Shown here: one piece after another, positions 1-12,619 of the stretch
Numbering within the stretch: the first letter of the stretch is position 1
How the letters are laid out: each line of letters begins with the position of its first letter
DNA from: Dichetophora obliterata
Lineage: Eukaryota; Arthropoda; Insecta; Diptera; Sciomyzidae
Reading direction: 5' to 3'
DNA: 64,000 nt
Assembly: GCA_963920525.1 (NCBI GenBank)
Contig: OY986438.1
Location: forward strand, 46,662,288-46,726,287
The notes under the pieces: model-generated
Seen by the model: only the letters and a program-made list of their open reading frames with translations
Databases searched by the model: none
What the model was told of the DNA's origin: nothing
Made by a program: the position numbers and the translations under genes

Positions 1-1525
1 TAAAAATTTTTTGATAACACTTTTAATTATATAATAATAAATTTAAATTACCTTAGATTTAAGTTAAAATGTCTTATAATAACTTAAATTCAAATTATGT
101 CTTTGAGCTCTCAAAAAAAAAGACAAGAACAACACAGATTCTAATAATTCACATTATGTTTACACGAGTTGTCTACATAAAAATGCTTGGTATGACTAAA
201 GTTTATCTATATTATTATATAAAATTGAAGTGTAAATTTAAAGTTACGACTTTACTGCAAAATAACTAGGCCGACTTTTATGAAAAAAAAATTTAAAATA
301 TCTTATTTATGGTACATATTTATTTAGGGTTATTTTGCTTTCGAAATTTTAATAAGTTTATGTAATTAAAGTATTAAATTTTTAAAGAAATCTTCCCAGC
401 TGCCACCTAAAAAGCAAGAAAAATATTTTTCTCCAAGCTTGTAAAATAGTCTTCAACCTCCTATTGATCTCCAACTCATTTCTCCAAGTCAAGACCAACA
501 TCTTGGAGTTGAGCTGGAAATTGGCTTGAGATGCATTTGTTTTCAAAGTGGCATACTGTTGAAGTATCAACAAAATACTGCATAAATAGAAACTGCAACA
601 AATTAGGAACGTATTTTGCACTCCTTAGTCCAAAAGTGCAAAATAAAAGTCACATGTGCAGTTAATGGTCCACGCGTAATTAAATTTGTTCTTGTATTTA
701 TTAAACGTATTTTGAGCTCCTTGCAAAAATTAAATGTCAGCCTAGAATAGCTTAGGAGATAAAATTTGCGGAAGTTTAAAAATTCAGTGCAAAATATGAA
801 GTTTGTGAAACAAAGCCGAAAATATTCAATGGCTGCATTCAACGGAAGGAAGGAGTGGAACTGGAATACATTTATTTATTGCATATTACTTTTTAAATAA
901 GCGAAAAAATCTCGAATTAAATATTTTCATTTGTTTATAAAAATGTGTTAACAATTCTTATTTTAAAGAACATAATTAATATATGCAACCAAAACGCTTC
1001 AATTTTGTATTTGAATAATTATATAATTTATATCAAATAATTTTATAAAAATGTGTTATATAAGGTTTAAAACTATTTTTATTGACTGAAATAAAAAAAT
1101 AATTGGAAAAGTTCTCTCTTAAAAAACTATTTATATTTTCATTTTTGGTTGGAGATCAGTTAGAGAAAGATTTTGGAGATCAAGTGAAGATCCAGCCTTG
1201 TCTCAACTGGAGATCGAAGGTCAATTTCCCTGGAGAATGGCTTGGCTCACAAGTGGAGATCAAAATGATATCCTGCACTGGAGATTGGACAAACGAACTG
1301 GAGCTCCACTTGAAGTCAAGCCGATCTCCAAGGTAAATGTTTATTGGGCACGCATTACTTTTTCTTTGTATTTTGACGAGATTGTGTTGCGAAAGTTTCA
1401 ATAAAGTCCATGTTGCTCTCTATTTTTCTCTTTCTCGTCGTGCTCAGCTAGTACAGCGCAACAAAAAAAAAAACTGATGAGCCTCGAGCAAGGCGAAAAG
1501 TGAGATACATATAAATGCAAAGCTA
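1..1525. other. AT-rich non-coding stretch, no gene seen
   Basis: I see no convincing coding sequence. Short open frames on both strands lack domain signatures. Between about 1150 and 1330 the string GGAGATC recurs (1151, 1175, 1209, 1255, a GGAGATT variant at 1280, and an inverted copy at 1323). Related inverted strings (GATCTCC, CTCCAAG) lie at 430-510, so the segment may be a worn inverted-repeat element. Confidence 0.5.
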
Positions 1526-3254
1526 CGCACACTGGCTAATCGTTGGAAAAAAACTGTTTTTAAAAATGTGTAAAATTAATTTTTTTTAATTTTTTTGTGT
1601 AGCCAAATATCTGTCTATCAATTCCCCATTGTCCAAATTTAAAAAAAATTTTTTTTATAAAATCCTCCAAATTTGCAATATATTTGTCTAGCTTATATAT
1701 GCCAAAAAGAGTTAAAACAGAACATAGTTTTACGTAGATTTCGTAAACAGATTAAGTAGTATTTTTATTTAATTTATATAACTGCAATATTATAGAAAAC
1801 TTATGCAGTAAATTTTTTAAGGTTAAACTAAAATTAAAAAAGTTATTAATTATTTTTATAGAGTACTAAAATTTCATTTATGCTAAAGTTTAGACATCAA
1901 TATTTTTTTTTTAAGCTAGGGCTTCCTAACGTTTCTAACTTACAAAATTGTCGAGAATAAGATTTATATTTTATAAAAAAGGATAAACACGATCTAATTT
2001 CAACCAACTTGCGAAGTTATGAACGTTTTTGTGAAGGCAGAACATAAATTTTACAGTGCTCTCGCACTGTTAAAACAACGCAGTCAGCTGGTTGCTGCAC
2101 TTGTTAACAAGTTGCTTATTCTTCTTTTTTATCATTTTCTTCATTATTATTGCCACTAAATATGAGTTTGTTTACCTTGATATTGGTAAGTGGAGTGATT
2201 ATTTTTATTAAATCATAGTCTTTTATTTTAATATGAAAAAATTTAATATTTTATACTGTATTCTCAGTGAGGAATTAATTAAAAATGGACTAGATGCAAC
2301 GAAGTTCAGGGACTTTTATCAACATTCGATTGGTATTTAACACCATTGGATCTTAGTTTAATAATTCAAGAAATTATTAAAATGATGGCAACACTTCTAG
2401 AATTTTTTGAAAATGGTGAAATAGTGTCAGAAATTACCGGTGTTAAAATAGAACTTATTTAACGGTTACGAATTCTTTTGCAAGCGATTACTTGTGGGCA
2501 AAACTTGGATGCGAAAAAGTTTAAAGAATATGCATATAAAACCGCTGAAATATGTATTGAGCATTATAATTGGTACTATATGCCCGTCACTGTCCATACA
2601 ATTTTATTATATTGGAAACAGATTCTAGAAACAGCAATGCTTCCTGTAGGTCTTCTTTCAAAAGAAGCTAGAAATAAAGATTTTAAGAACTTTAGATTAA
2701 AATATTCTAGAAAATGCAATCGAATTGCAACGAACATGGATGTAATACATCAATTATTGATTACTTCTGATCCGTATATTACAGCACTGAGATTTTGAAA
2801 ACAAAAACAATGTCTTGAGTTAGATGATGAAATAATAGCTTTATTAATCGAATAAATTAAATGAACTTTCAAACTGTTTTAAAATTTATGTAATACTAAA
2901 TCGATTTTACAATAAAACTTTATTTGCTGATTTTTTATTTTTGCTTCGTTTTTCACCACGCCTACCTTCTTAACAGTGGTCGTAACTATAATGAGATCAC
3001 GTTCATATTTCGTGAAGTTGCCACTAGTAATAATTTGAACCAAATTACCAAATTTTAGTGTAATACGACCAAAACTAACATATTTATAGGATTTTCATTA
3101 ATTGGTGGGCGATAAAAGGGGGTGTGGAAATTTATTTTTAAATATTGTCACAATTGTCATTATATAAATCAAAAAACCATTTAAGTCTTAACTTACTCTG
3201 AATCAAAAGTTATATAGTTTTTTCAAAAAACATCACTTTTTTAGCCAGTGTGCG
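1526..3254 (+). mobile_element. decayed DNA transposon with 14-bp terminal inverted repeats
   Basis: CGCACACTGGCTAA at 1526-1539 is matched exactly by its reverse complement at 3241-3254. Between them lies the degraded reading frame at 2310-2855, so these look like the ends of one transposon with its dead gene inside. No clear target duplication is visible, and the right end abuts another element. The CACTGG core resembles CACTA-type termini, but without a target duplication I do not assign a superfamily. Confidence 0.5.
2310..2855 (+). pseudogene. degraded transposon-encoded protein, unnamed family
   Basis: One frame reads as protein from about GGA at 2310 (residues beginning GLLSTFDWYLTPLD) to a TAA at 2853. 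It is interrupted by TAA at 2460 and TGA at 2796. The middle includes CIEHYNWYYMPVTVHTILL, then an EARNKDFKNFR stretch, then LLITSDPYITALRF. This pattern resembles the C-terminal half of a multi-copy protein family I associate with repeated DNA in arthropods, but I cannot name the family or its activity. Its place between matching terminal repeats suggests a former transposase or accessory protein. The two stops mean it is not functional as it stands. Confidence 0.5.
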
Positions 3255-3766
3255 ACGCACAGTGCGTTTTTTTCGATTTTAGGATGACATTTGCGTTAAC
3301 TCAGAAACTATTAAAGCTAGGGACATAAAATTTTGTGCAAATGAGTTCTAGACTAAATTAAGTAACAGCACAAAAAAATTAGAGTTCTATGTCAACTGCA
3401 TCGCCTAGCTCCCATACAAACCATATTATTTTTAATAAAAAAAAACCCGCATAAAATTGCTTATTTATGTTTTTAAAGAGTAAAATTAGTTTATTTAACT
3501 TCACTTAAACTTCGTTCTAAAAAAATTTCAAATCGGATAACTTTTAGATATATCTTGGGGGTTTTATTGAGCTTATTTTTATTAAAAAGTTTCAACTTTG
3601 ACGAGTTTTATAAAAAAAACCATAAAATAAATACATCGAGTTTTTAATACCACATTCATAATACATGTTTAATAATCTGACGAATAAAAATATTTTTTTA
3701 TAAAATTATCAAAACAAAAAACCCCAAATGGCATCCTAAAATTAAAAAAAACGCGCTATGCAACGC
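3245..3766. mobile_element. MITE with about 40-bp terminal inverted repeats
   Basis: The left end (GTGCG then a T-run, then CGATTTTAGGATGACATTT, to about 3292) is mirrored at 3727-3766 by AAATGGCATCCTAAAATT followed by AAAACGCG. About 430 bp of AT-rich, non-coding sequence lies between. It directly abuts or overlaps the right end of the previous element, so the exact left boundary is uncertain. Confidence 0.55.
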
Positions 3767-3811
3767 TCCAAAATAATATAATACAAAAGAAAAAAATACT
3801 ATATCTTATTT

Positions 3812-3986
3812 CTTTGATATGTGTTGTCTTAACCCAATAAGGGCGATGATGCCATATTGCATCACTAACTCGGATGTCGCAAAACTAACCGTATTACATA
3901 AAAAAAGTAAAAATCAAAATTAGGTAAAAATTAGCACATGTCTGTAAGGTGCTTAGAAGATTGATAAAAAAACAGTTGCCTGCTAG
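3812..3986 (+). mobile_element. Helitron 3'-terminal fragment
   Basis: This segment matches, in reverse orientation, the body of the small Helitron at 57674-58163. Shared strings include the gene-like stretch around GATGCCATATTGCATCACTAA and the tail ACAGTTGCCTG. It ends in CTAG followed by T (3983-3987), the CTRR|T end expected of a Helitron, and the other copy ends the same way. The 5' end is not present here. Confidence 0.6.
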
Positions 3987-3989
3987 TAT

Positions 3990-4395
3990 ATTCATAAAAC
4001 GAATAATTAAAAGCAAGTCTGTGATATTTTTTATAATGTTAAGTTTATCTTTCAGTATTTCGTTATTCTTTATTTATTTTTTACAATTAATATTCATGTC
4101 GTCAACGTAATTTATTTTAATTAATTATACATTTGAATGTTTTTAAGTCCGACCGCAGCAATATTGTTAAGATTTTGGAAAAAAGGAATAGTGTTTATTC
4201 AATCGAAATAGAAAAAGTAATTTTATAATTAATCTATTGTATATTAAAAGATTTAATAAATTCACCACCTTGAAGAAGGTAAAAACACACAACTGAATTG
4301 ACGGAAAAATAATGGAGCAAAGTTTCTTATTTATTTTCATCTTCAATAAGCAATATAGCTGTAATAAACAAAATTAACAGAAATTTAGCATAAGT
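3990..4395. other. AT-rich spacer
   Basis: No open frame of note, no paired terminal repeats and no RNA gene recognised. Confidence 0.5.
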
Positions 4396-4398
4396 CAC

Positions 4399-5732
4399 AA
4401 TAAAAGGCGTAGGCAGGGAAAAGGGGGCAATTGCCCCCCTAAATCTGAAATTTTTTTAATCGATTCCTTTTTTAATAGTTTCAATATATGATCCTTTTTT
4501 AATGTTGTTTTTAACTTTTTCTTTGAATCTAGACCTGAAAAAGGTTAAAAGCAAATCAGTATTTTTAAAGCGATATTGTATAATTTTGTAAAATATTGTA
4601 TACTGTTCAAAAAGGAAGCTAAAAACTTAGATATTGAAAAGATACTGCAACAGATTTTCTGTTGCAAAAGAAAAAAGATACTGCAACATTTTCCGTTACA
4701 CAGAAATTAAAATAACCTTTTCAATACCGTTTGTTTTGAAGGTTTGAGTATCGGTGTTAACCGAATAAAACTGGTAGTTCCCAATATCAAACTGCTTCAA
4801 AATATTTTCAATTCCATCGCTTTTTAGCTGAAAAACCTTTTTAAATAAAAGGTGTTTACACTGAAAATGTCGCTTTTCATTTGACAGTCAATTTGTAAAT
4901 ACAAAATGCCCACATTCAGAGAAGTTAAATGTTATGGTAGCGATACCTTAGTGAGCGATGTTTTTCTGTGAATGTGTTGTTACTCTGAACACCAGAAAAA
5001 TTGTAAATTATTTAATTTAGTTTTTATAATTACTGAATTATGTAAATAATTGATTTACAAAAGCTTTTCACTCTAATTTGCTGCGTTATTTCTGTGTTCA
5101 TAAATTTAACGGCGTCAGTAGCAGCATTTACGAGTTGAACATTAACATTTTTTTTTTCATGTAGCATATATTTGTTTCGCTCGCTTAAAAGGCGCCTGCT
5201 ACGTGATCACATAATTATTATAATTCTCTTATAATTTTACCATTCATTGAATCTTAACACAATAGTAGCAAACTGTTGACTTTGCTGAATGCGGCGAAAA
5301 TGCACAGACAGATGAAATGTCTAATACAAGCGACATCTTGCATTTAAGTAATAGATTATGACTTTACCTCAACGAACAGTCTGCTCAACAACCATAATCA
5401 GGGTTGTTTTTAGCTTTTCAGTGTTTTTCGTTGCAAAGCATCTAATTAGCAGCTTTTCATTTGACATTTCTCCAATTGCGAGGAGCTTAATATCATAGAA
5501 CTTTACAGCTGAAAAGCCATTAATGTCCTAAAAGTGGCTTTTCGGTCTTAGTGTGAACACAGTATTAGAATCGAGTATATATATAAAAACATCAGGTAAT
5601 AAAACACCATATATTTATTTTGAACTATTTTCATTGACTCGAAAAATTCATGAATGAAAAATATGGTAAACAAATTTTTATGAGGTTTTTCTCTACCCCC
5701 TCTCCAAATTTTCATCCTGCTTACGCCCTTGA
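4399..5732. mobile_element. hAT-like non-autonomous element, about 1.33 kb
   Basis: The left end AGGCGTAGGCAGGG and the right end (reverse complement CAAGGGCGTAAGCAGG) form terminal repeats of the GGCGTAG(G/C)CAGG type common in insect hAT elements. The flanks are near-identical: GTCACAAT on the left and ATCACAAT on the right, consistent with an 8-bp target duplication carrying one change. No transposase is left. Inside, a second inverted pair (near 4850-4890 and 5525-5567, around GTGTT(C/T)ACACT and GCTTTTC) suggests an older element nested within. Confidence 0.5.
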
Positions 5733-5734
5733 TC

Positions 5735-6790
5735 ACAATAAAAATTTAAAAATTCTATAAACATATTATTTGAAAAATTTAACTATAAGTCTCTGTGGAA
5801 AATATTTATATAAGACATAAAATCCCTTAGAGAAAAATTGTATGTTTTTAATTACTTTATGCAAAAAATTTATTACCTGCAGAAATTTTGTAAAAGTTAT
5901 TGCCTACGCAACCTTGAAAAAAATTTCATGGCATTAGTTTAGGGAGTTTTTTTTAGGTTTTAAGGAGAAAAATCCTTTCCAAAGATTCTTATAGTGAAAT
6001 TTTCCAAGGAACATTTTTTAAAAATATTTTAACCCTCTTCGAAGGGTAGTTTTGAGAATATTTTTTCGAAAGGGTCAAAAAAGACAAACGAATATGAAAA
6101 CTATTTTAAAGGCCTATATTTTATGTAAGTTGAGTAAAACGTAAAAATGTTAAATGTAAAAAACAGTTGTAAATGTATGAAATATGTATGTAACTATTTT
6201 TTACTGTGTACATTGTATTTAAAGATTAAAATCTTCCAAATGGATTTCGCATCCAGTCATAGGATTCAAGTAAATATGAAAAGTAACAAGCGATTTAATT
6301 CAACAATTTGATTTGTTCTATTACAGCAAAACTAATATCTGTGATATGTTCTGTCTGTGAATGTAAAAACTCTTTACTTAAAACATGATTACTTGTACTC
6401 ATTGCATAAAAGTACCTATATAAAAATACACATCTCAATTCAGCGCACCAAATATTATCCTCAAATTATACAACTCTAAAGCTACTCTAAAAAACATTTT
6501 TCTCCATAAAAAAAAAAATTTAAGGCATGGCGGTAAAGAATATCATATATTTAAATTTATTTCAAAGCTACTGCCAAAAACTTTAAACCCTTTTAAAAAT
6601 TTAAAAAAAAATCTTAAATTATCATTTTAAAGTTATCGATTCTCGCCTTGGAACCACTAAAGCAATTTTTTCTAAAAGTTCTCTACTTTTTTCTTTTAAA
6701 ATCGATTAGAAAAAATTTCCTGAAATTGCTAGAAATTTCAAAACAAATAAATATAGCAACAAAAACAGCAATCAATAAAATGCAAACAAC
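5735..6790. other. AT-rich spacer, no gene seen
   Basis: Long A/T runs and no sustained reading frame. I found no paired terminal repeats or tandem array. Confidence 0.5.
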
Positions 6791-7010
6791 TTAAAATTAA
6801 TATTTACTTACTTTATTCATGCATCTCAAACTGTTATTTTTGTTAGAATAGAGTCTCAAGCAATAGCTGCTGCTACTTCTGCCGCCACTATCTTCATTAA
6901 GTGAAAAAGTATGCATTGAAGCGTTATTCGTTGTTGATTTTTTTCTGTTGAAGTAGCACTTGGAAGCAGCACTTGACTGCTTTTTATTGTCATTGCTGTG
7001 TGCTTTAGTT

Positions 7011-7036
7011 GCAGCAGCAGCAGCAGCAGCAGCAGC
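7011..7036. repeat. CAG/GCA trinucleotide microsatellite
   Basis: An uninterrupted run of about nine GCA units. It explains the alanine- and serine-rich open frames that overlap it. Confidence 0.95.
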
Positions 7037-7744
7037 TTCTTTTAAAGTGTTTTTTCTTTCAGTTAACTTACAGCAAGCTGCAGCAGCAGTAAAAGCTCTT
7101 GCTAAGCAAAGAATGTGAAATGCAAAAATGTCTCGCCGTTGTCTGTAGCTATGGTTTTTGTGGCTGCTCCTGATGCTGTTGTGCTTGCTGCAAACAAGAT
7201 TTGTGCTCTCCACCCGGCAATCGTGGGAATTGGTTCATTAGAAATGACTTTGGTCACTGCAGGTTCAACTGCTGTTGCTTTTTTTGTTGCTGCTGCTGCA
7301 TCAACATGTGCATCAGCAACAGCCAAAGTGAGCAACAATTTTTCAAGTTGCACCATTGAGCTCAGATAATGGGCTGAAGTGAACTGTTTGATTTTTGAAT
7401 TTAAGCCTTGTTGTTGTTGCTGTTGCTTGTACTGTTGGTGGTAGCAAAAGGCGATAAGAAGCAGCAGCAGCAAACACCAAATGAGTTGCTGTTGTTAGAA
7501 TGTGGCAATTTTTTGTTACTGTTGTAGCGATTGTTTGCACTTGCAGTTGTTGGTATTTTCACTTTATATTATATCTGGTGTTTTTTTTTTGTTTTTTTTT
7601 CTTGTTTGAAGAGTCAAAAGTCAATTTAATGGGAGCAACGTGAAGAAAATTACTATATATTGTGGAAAATTTAAGAAATTGTTGTGATTTATTGAACATA
7701 TTCCGCTTCTGCTCTAACTAAAACATCTCTTCTGCTATCTCAAA

Positions 7745-7768
7745 CAAAAGACTTAAGCAACAAACTTG
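7745..7768 (+). repeat. dispersed motif, copy 1
   Basis: Matches GACTTAAGCAACRAACTTG exactly (R = A), preceded by CAAAA. The flanking sequence is unrelated to that of the other copies. Confidence 0.65.
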
Positions 7769-8726
7769 TTTTCATCTATGTGCTAATTTTATAAAGAAGC
7801 GTTTGTTTTATAATTTCCAGCGTAAAAACCTATATGAGATTTATGTGTATCAAATTTGAGACTGTCAAATTTATTTCAAATCTTATTTGTTCGGTCTGAA
7901 ATTAATATGTCAAGTTTTAAATCCATTTTTTACTTGCTGCTAACCAAACAAATTCGACACGCTTTGGTTGGTTATACATTCTAGCACCAATAAAAAACAC
8001 AAAAAAATGTGTGAAAAAATCAAGTTATCGATTTAGAGTTATTCTCTCAAACTGGTAAGATGCTTTGTAGTCGATCAGTCAAGGTAGTCTTTTTTTAATC
8101 GAATTTCATTTTGACGTGATTTCAATGCAAATTATTTCCGCACCAACACCTCGCACACCCACTGCAGCCACACAGCGGCAACAACAGGGTCACTGCAAAA
8201 TTATATAGGACCATAAAAAGAACAACAACAACAGCAGCATCTGACTGTTGAACGAACGCCTTTGACGAAGTGACTTGAAATATTTAATTATAGAGTTACG
8301 CGGCAGCCATCAATTTATTTATATATTTATTTAGCTCATTACTTATTTATGATTGCATACTAATGAGCCTTAAAATTTATGAATATCAATTATTTTCGAA
8401 ACAAGATAATCAAAGATGAAATTATTAAGCAGCCAAATGACAGTAAGAGACAAAATAGAAGCTGGTCTAAAATGAACCAGAGCCCAAGTAAGGCAGCATA
8501 TAAATGTGCAGCCATTTTTGAAGCACTCTAAATAAATTGAGACAATTACAGAAAATTGTTAAAAACTGCCAACCATTTAAAAACATTTAATTGCAGCGTG
8601 TCAGAAAAACAGGCTTGAGTTTTTCCGCCTTTTTGGTTTGCAGTCAGCCAGCTAGCTGAGCAACTAGTTGTTACTTACAGCAACTTACAACAAATTAATT
8701 TGTATCGTTAAGCAAAGCGAGGATTT

Positions 8727-8750
8727 GCAACAACAACAACAACGACAACA
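8727..8750. repeat. CAA trinucleotide microsatellite
   Basis: A CAA-type run interrupted once by GAC. It lies in the transposon-poor block. Confidence 0.9.
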
Positions 8751-9767
8751 CTAACGCGTTTTGATGAGTCTATTTCGTTTGGTCAAAAACTAATGATGAT
8801 GATGATCACTTTGTTCTGGTTATTGCTGTTGCAATAGTTTGTTGTTGTTGTTACTGTTGCTGTCGTTGTGAATGTTGCTGGCTGCACACGCATTTGCACT
8901 ATTTATAATCGGGCACGCCAAGTGAAGCAAACGCGCACACATCGCTTACATGTTCACATTTTCCCAAAGCCATCAAAACTAGACAGAGGCAGTCTTCAGA
9001 TTTCCTGAAATGAGTGCCAAAAGATCAATGATTGCCTCGCTTTCTAGCTGCAACATATTGCTCTAGCTGCCTGCTGCCGCTGATGATGACGCCAAAGGAT
9101 GTTGCAGCAGCAGCAACAACAACATGTGACCGGCCACATTTGTAGAAGTTGGCATTGGTTTAGCTTTTTCTTGGTTGTAATTGTTGTCTTTAGCCTAAGG
9201 TTTCTATCTTTATTCTCGGTTGCTCGGCAACAGACGGTTAGAATTTAATGTTTCCAGCTCTAAGTTGCCAAGTTAAGGATAATTTGTTCTTGTTAATTCT
9301 TAAGTTTTTTCTTGCGTACTATTTCAAAGAGGTCTTCATGCACACACGATACTCAACAACTTCATTTGTTTACAGATTTATTACGTTTGCTCTCGTTGTT
9401 GCTGTCGTTGTTGTTGTGTTTTTGAGGCACATGTGCGTTGCTTTATTTTCGGTGGAATGGGCTGGCCAAGTGCAATCAGTTTCTTGAGCGATTCTGTTCA
9501 ATGTCGATGATTAATGACCAGAAATTAGCAAACATTGCGCTGGGATAAGTTGAAGACCTAAAAATTGATGTTGGCTATTTTTCCGCTGGGTCAATGCCGG
9601 AAGTACTAAGAATTTCTAAATTCTAGCAACTGTATACTAATATGAGAGAACTGAGAAATAAATTTAAAAAAATTTTAAAAAGATTCCTTTATAAAACCAA
9701 CAACTTTGTATATATAATGAGAGCAAAAAAATAAGTTTGATTCTAAAATCTTTTGTTTATACAAGAT

Positions 9768-11045
9768 TAGGTTAGGTTACGTGAAAGTGTCTGCCTCAAT
9801 TGAGGCACACTTAGGCTAATGAGGCCATTGTGGTACCACAGGGTTGATTCGCATTCTCTATTTAAACCAGCATGTTCACAAAGCCTCTTCGTCAGGATCC
9901 CTATCATGGTGCCAATGTGATCTCTACTGAGAGAAATTAGTTCTTTTGAACGCTTTAGATTGAGTTTAGGCCAGATTTGCCGTGTTATATTACGCGTGTT
10001 ACCTGCTGACCATCTATTGTTGGTTTTGATGCAGGATAACTCATGTGTAAAGGAATACCAAGGTTTGTCTTGTCTAAAGATAGTTGTTTGGTCCCAGCAA
10101 CGGATTTGCCAGTGGCTACCATAGAACTAATACAGAATAAATTACCAGGTAAGGAAGCATTACTTTTTTCAAAAAGTAATGCGTCTGCATATAGCAGAAG
10201 TAATTAACTCATACCTCATTGCCTGTAATGTAGCATACAAGGAAAAGTAATGCAGTGATTTTTATAACTTAATACAAGTAGTATGTTACTCCATAACTTC
10301 TAGGTAATGCTGAAGGGAGGTGATCACTTACCTCCTGTCTCATTCAATGTTAAATGTAAGGCCTTTTATGCATAGTAAGGTAATATAGTCGGAAGTAGTG
10401 GTCATTACAAGGTAATTGATGCTTCATATATTCGGAATATATTCCATCCGCTACTGGGGTAGTACCTATACGAGCGAGTTCATCTGCTTTACAGTTACCT
10501 AGAAAATCTATATGTCTAGAAATCCAGCATAGAAGGATTTTGAGCTGCTCTGCAAATATCCATGGAAGATATTTAATTTAACTGAAGCCAAGTTAACGCT
10601 TGATGTATAGCAGCGATTTTAGCTTGAAATACACTGCAGTGGTCAGGGAGCCTGAAGGCTAAATTAATGCTTAATGCTTGAGTAGACTCCTCCACCTACT
10701 TTGCCATCTAGTTTTGATCCATTAGTAAAGATCTCAATGACATTGTGAGGTGAACGGTTTTCTAGTTTCCACTCTTCTCGAGAGGGAATGGATACATCGA
10801 ACTTCCTTTCAAAGGATAGTTTTTGTGTGATGTAGTCAATGAACCTAGGTAAGGGAGGGAGAAATTTTCTAATGCAAGAATGCCCTAGTGTGCCTTCTTT
10901 CCACTGGGAGGTGGCTTCTATGCGGATGGCTGTATTAGCGGCCATCTGTCTAGCTAGGATATCAAGTGGTGTAAGATGGAGCATTGTTTCTAATGCGTCT
11001 GTTGGAGTGGTTCTTAGGGCTCCTGGTTTATACAAAGTAGCTTAA
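9768..11045 (-). pseudogene. non-LTR retrotransposon (LINE) remnant: RT C-terminus and RNase H
   Basis: Read on the minus strand from 11045, the best frame gives GALRTTPTDALETMLHL, then LDILARQMAANTAIRI, then an RNase H start, IFTNGSK, in the position of the usual DGSK motif. Further on, in shifting frames, come FQAKIAAIHQALTWL, a DFLGNCKADELAR-like string and finally a WYHNGLISLSVPQLRQ tail. This order (reverse transcriptase thumb, RNase H, C-terminal tail) is that of I/LOA/Jockey-group LINEs of Diptera. The reverse transcriptase core and endonuclease are missing, so the copy is 5'-truncated. It carries many stops and frameshifts, and the catalytic D of the RNase H motif has become N. The segment at about 10140-10430 reads poorly and may hold a separate insertion. 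Confidence 0.75.
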
Positions 11046-11322
11046 AACTGAATTCAGTTATATGAGCGGTAATAAGTTTTTTAATGAAATGAAATGATAT
11101 AATCAATATATCATGAGATTCACAGTAAATATAAATTAAAATTCTAAAGTTGAAAAGATTGTTCTTCTATACCATCTACAATGTTCTTAAATAGTAGGAT
11201 ATCAAATGTTGTTCCTGATATGCTTTCACTACGCCTATTTTAAGATCTGGTTCAAAAAAATAACGTAGAAAACTTTCTAGTAATCCCAAAGCTTTTAATA
11301 ATATCGAAACTCTCCGAAATTA
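11046..11322. other. spacer between two mobile elements
   Basis: AT-rich, with nothing recognised. Confidence 0.4.
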
Positions 11323-12619
11323 CAGCAATTATATTTTAAACTTACCGAAAAAATAAAAATTATTGAATGATTTCTGATTTGGGTAAAATTTTGCGTGGAG
11401 TATCACTGACGGAAATAAAAACTTAATTTGGAGGGAAAAAGTTTGGCTTGATTTTTGGCAAATTTACAAGGTGCACAAAATTGACAAACATCGGCCACAA
11501 CGTCGAAAATCGATTTCTACTACAATTCATATCTCAAACATGTCATTTCATTTCGGTCATTTTGAGAGTCGAGTGTTAAGTTTGAATTACCGTTGGAAAA
11601 GTAATTTATTGGACTTTAATCCAAAAATAATTTTGGGAAATTTTGGTCATTGGGGGTTCCACCACTTGTGGTTAATTAATTAATTTCGATGTAGGGGTGC
11701 GTGGAACACAATTTAAATAATTTAATTAATTTTCTTTTGAAAGTAAGCAAAAATACCTTTTCAACAACATACAAATTATGGTGGACTCAATGTGTTCATG
11801 AGATATGGAAATTCTAATATCTAACCAAAACTTGAAATAAAAAAATAGTTTTGTTCGGATGTAAAAATGGCCATATCTCATGAATTCATTGAATCACCAC
11901 CCTAATTATTACCTTGTTGAAAAGTTAATTTGGCTTGAAATGATACAAAAAATTATTTTAATTTTTTAAATGGTGTCCTTGGAACCTTCAAGAACTGGTG
12001 TTGTTGGAACCTTCCTGGAACCTCCTTCAAAATAATTACCTCACTGCAAGGGTTGAAGCCTCCAACCACCAAAATTTCCTAAAACTCGTTTTGGATTAAA
12101 ATCCATTCAATAACTTTTCTATCGGAAGTTCAAACTTAAAATTCAGTTAAGAAATGCGTTTGTTTATCAAAAAAATATTTGTATTTAAATGGTAAAATAA
12201 CCATATCTTATTAAACTATTGCGTTCCTACCAAAATTTCTATGATGTTTAAAAGAAAATTGTGGCAGCTATAAGAAAAATATTTAAAAAAATTTAAATGG
12301 TGTTCCTCGCACCCCTATATCGAAATTATTTACCTTACCGCAAGGAATGGAGCCCCCAACCATTAAAATTCCCTAAAACTATTTTTGGATTAAAGTCCAA
12401 TTACTTAGATACCTTTCCAACGGCAATTCAAACTTAACACTCAGTCAATAAGTGTTTGAGATATTAATTTTGTGCACGCTGTAGCTCCGCCAATAATCAC
12501 GTCTAATTTTTTTCTTCCATATTAAGCTATTTATTTCTGTCATTGATGCTAATTGCAAAATTTTACCCAAATCAGTGATGGCAATCCGTATAGCCGTTAC
12601 GTTCAAAATGGAATTGCTG
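11323..12619. mobile_element. palindromic (foldback-like) element, family P copy A
   Basis: The left end CAGCAATTATATTTTAAAC and the right end (reverse complement CAGCAATTCCATTTTGAAC) begin long inverted arms. TTTGGGTAAAATTTTGC then a TGACGGAAATAAA-like string follow on the left and are mirrored at 12530-12580. Internal modules (TTAATTTCGATGTAGGGGTGCG and its mirror near 12300, TCCAAAAATAATTTT and its mirror near 12380) continue the symmetry. It is non-coding, about 1.3 kb. A second full copy lies at 20918-22038 and an internal fragment at 28450-28735. Confidence 0.7.

Larger units (their letters stand above)
6790..9760. other. transposon-poor, microsatellite-rich non-coding block
   Basis: GC content and texture differ from the flanks. 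There are many CAG, CAA and TTG runs on both strands, TAATTA and TTTAT homeobox-like strings, and no recognisable transposon. This style is typical of fly developmental control DNA. Several open frames here (for example 7102-7473 on the minus strand) are translations of trinucleotide repeats rather than genes. It contains one strong copy of the dispersed motif at 7745. Confidence 0.45.

Noticed and set aside
6797..7540. Several overlapping open frames of 65-138 residues rich in Ala, Ser and Gln
   Set aside because: Driven by CAG/CAA trinucleotide runs, open on both strands, with no domain or splice context.
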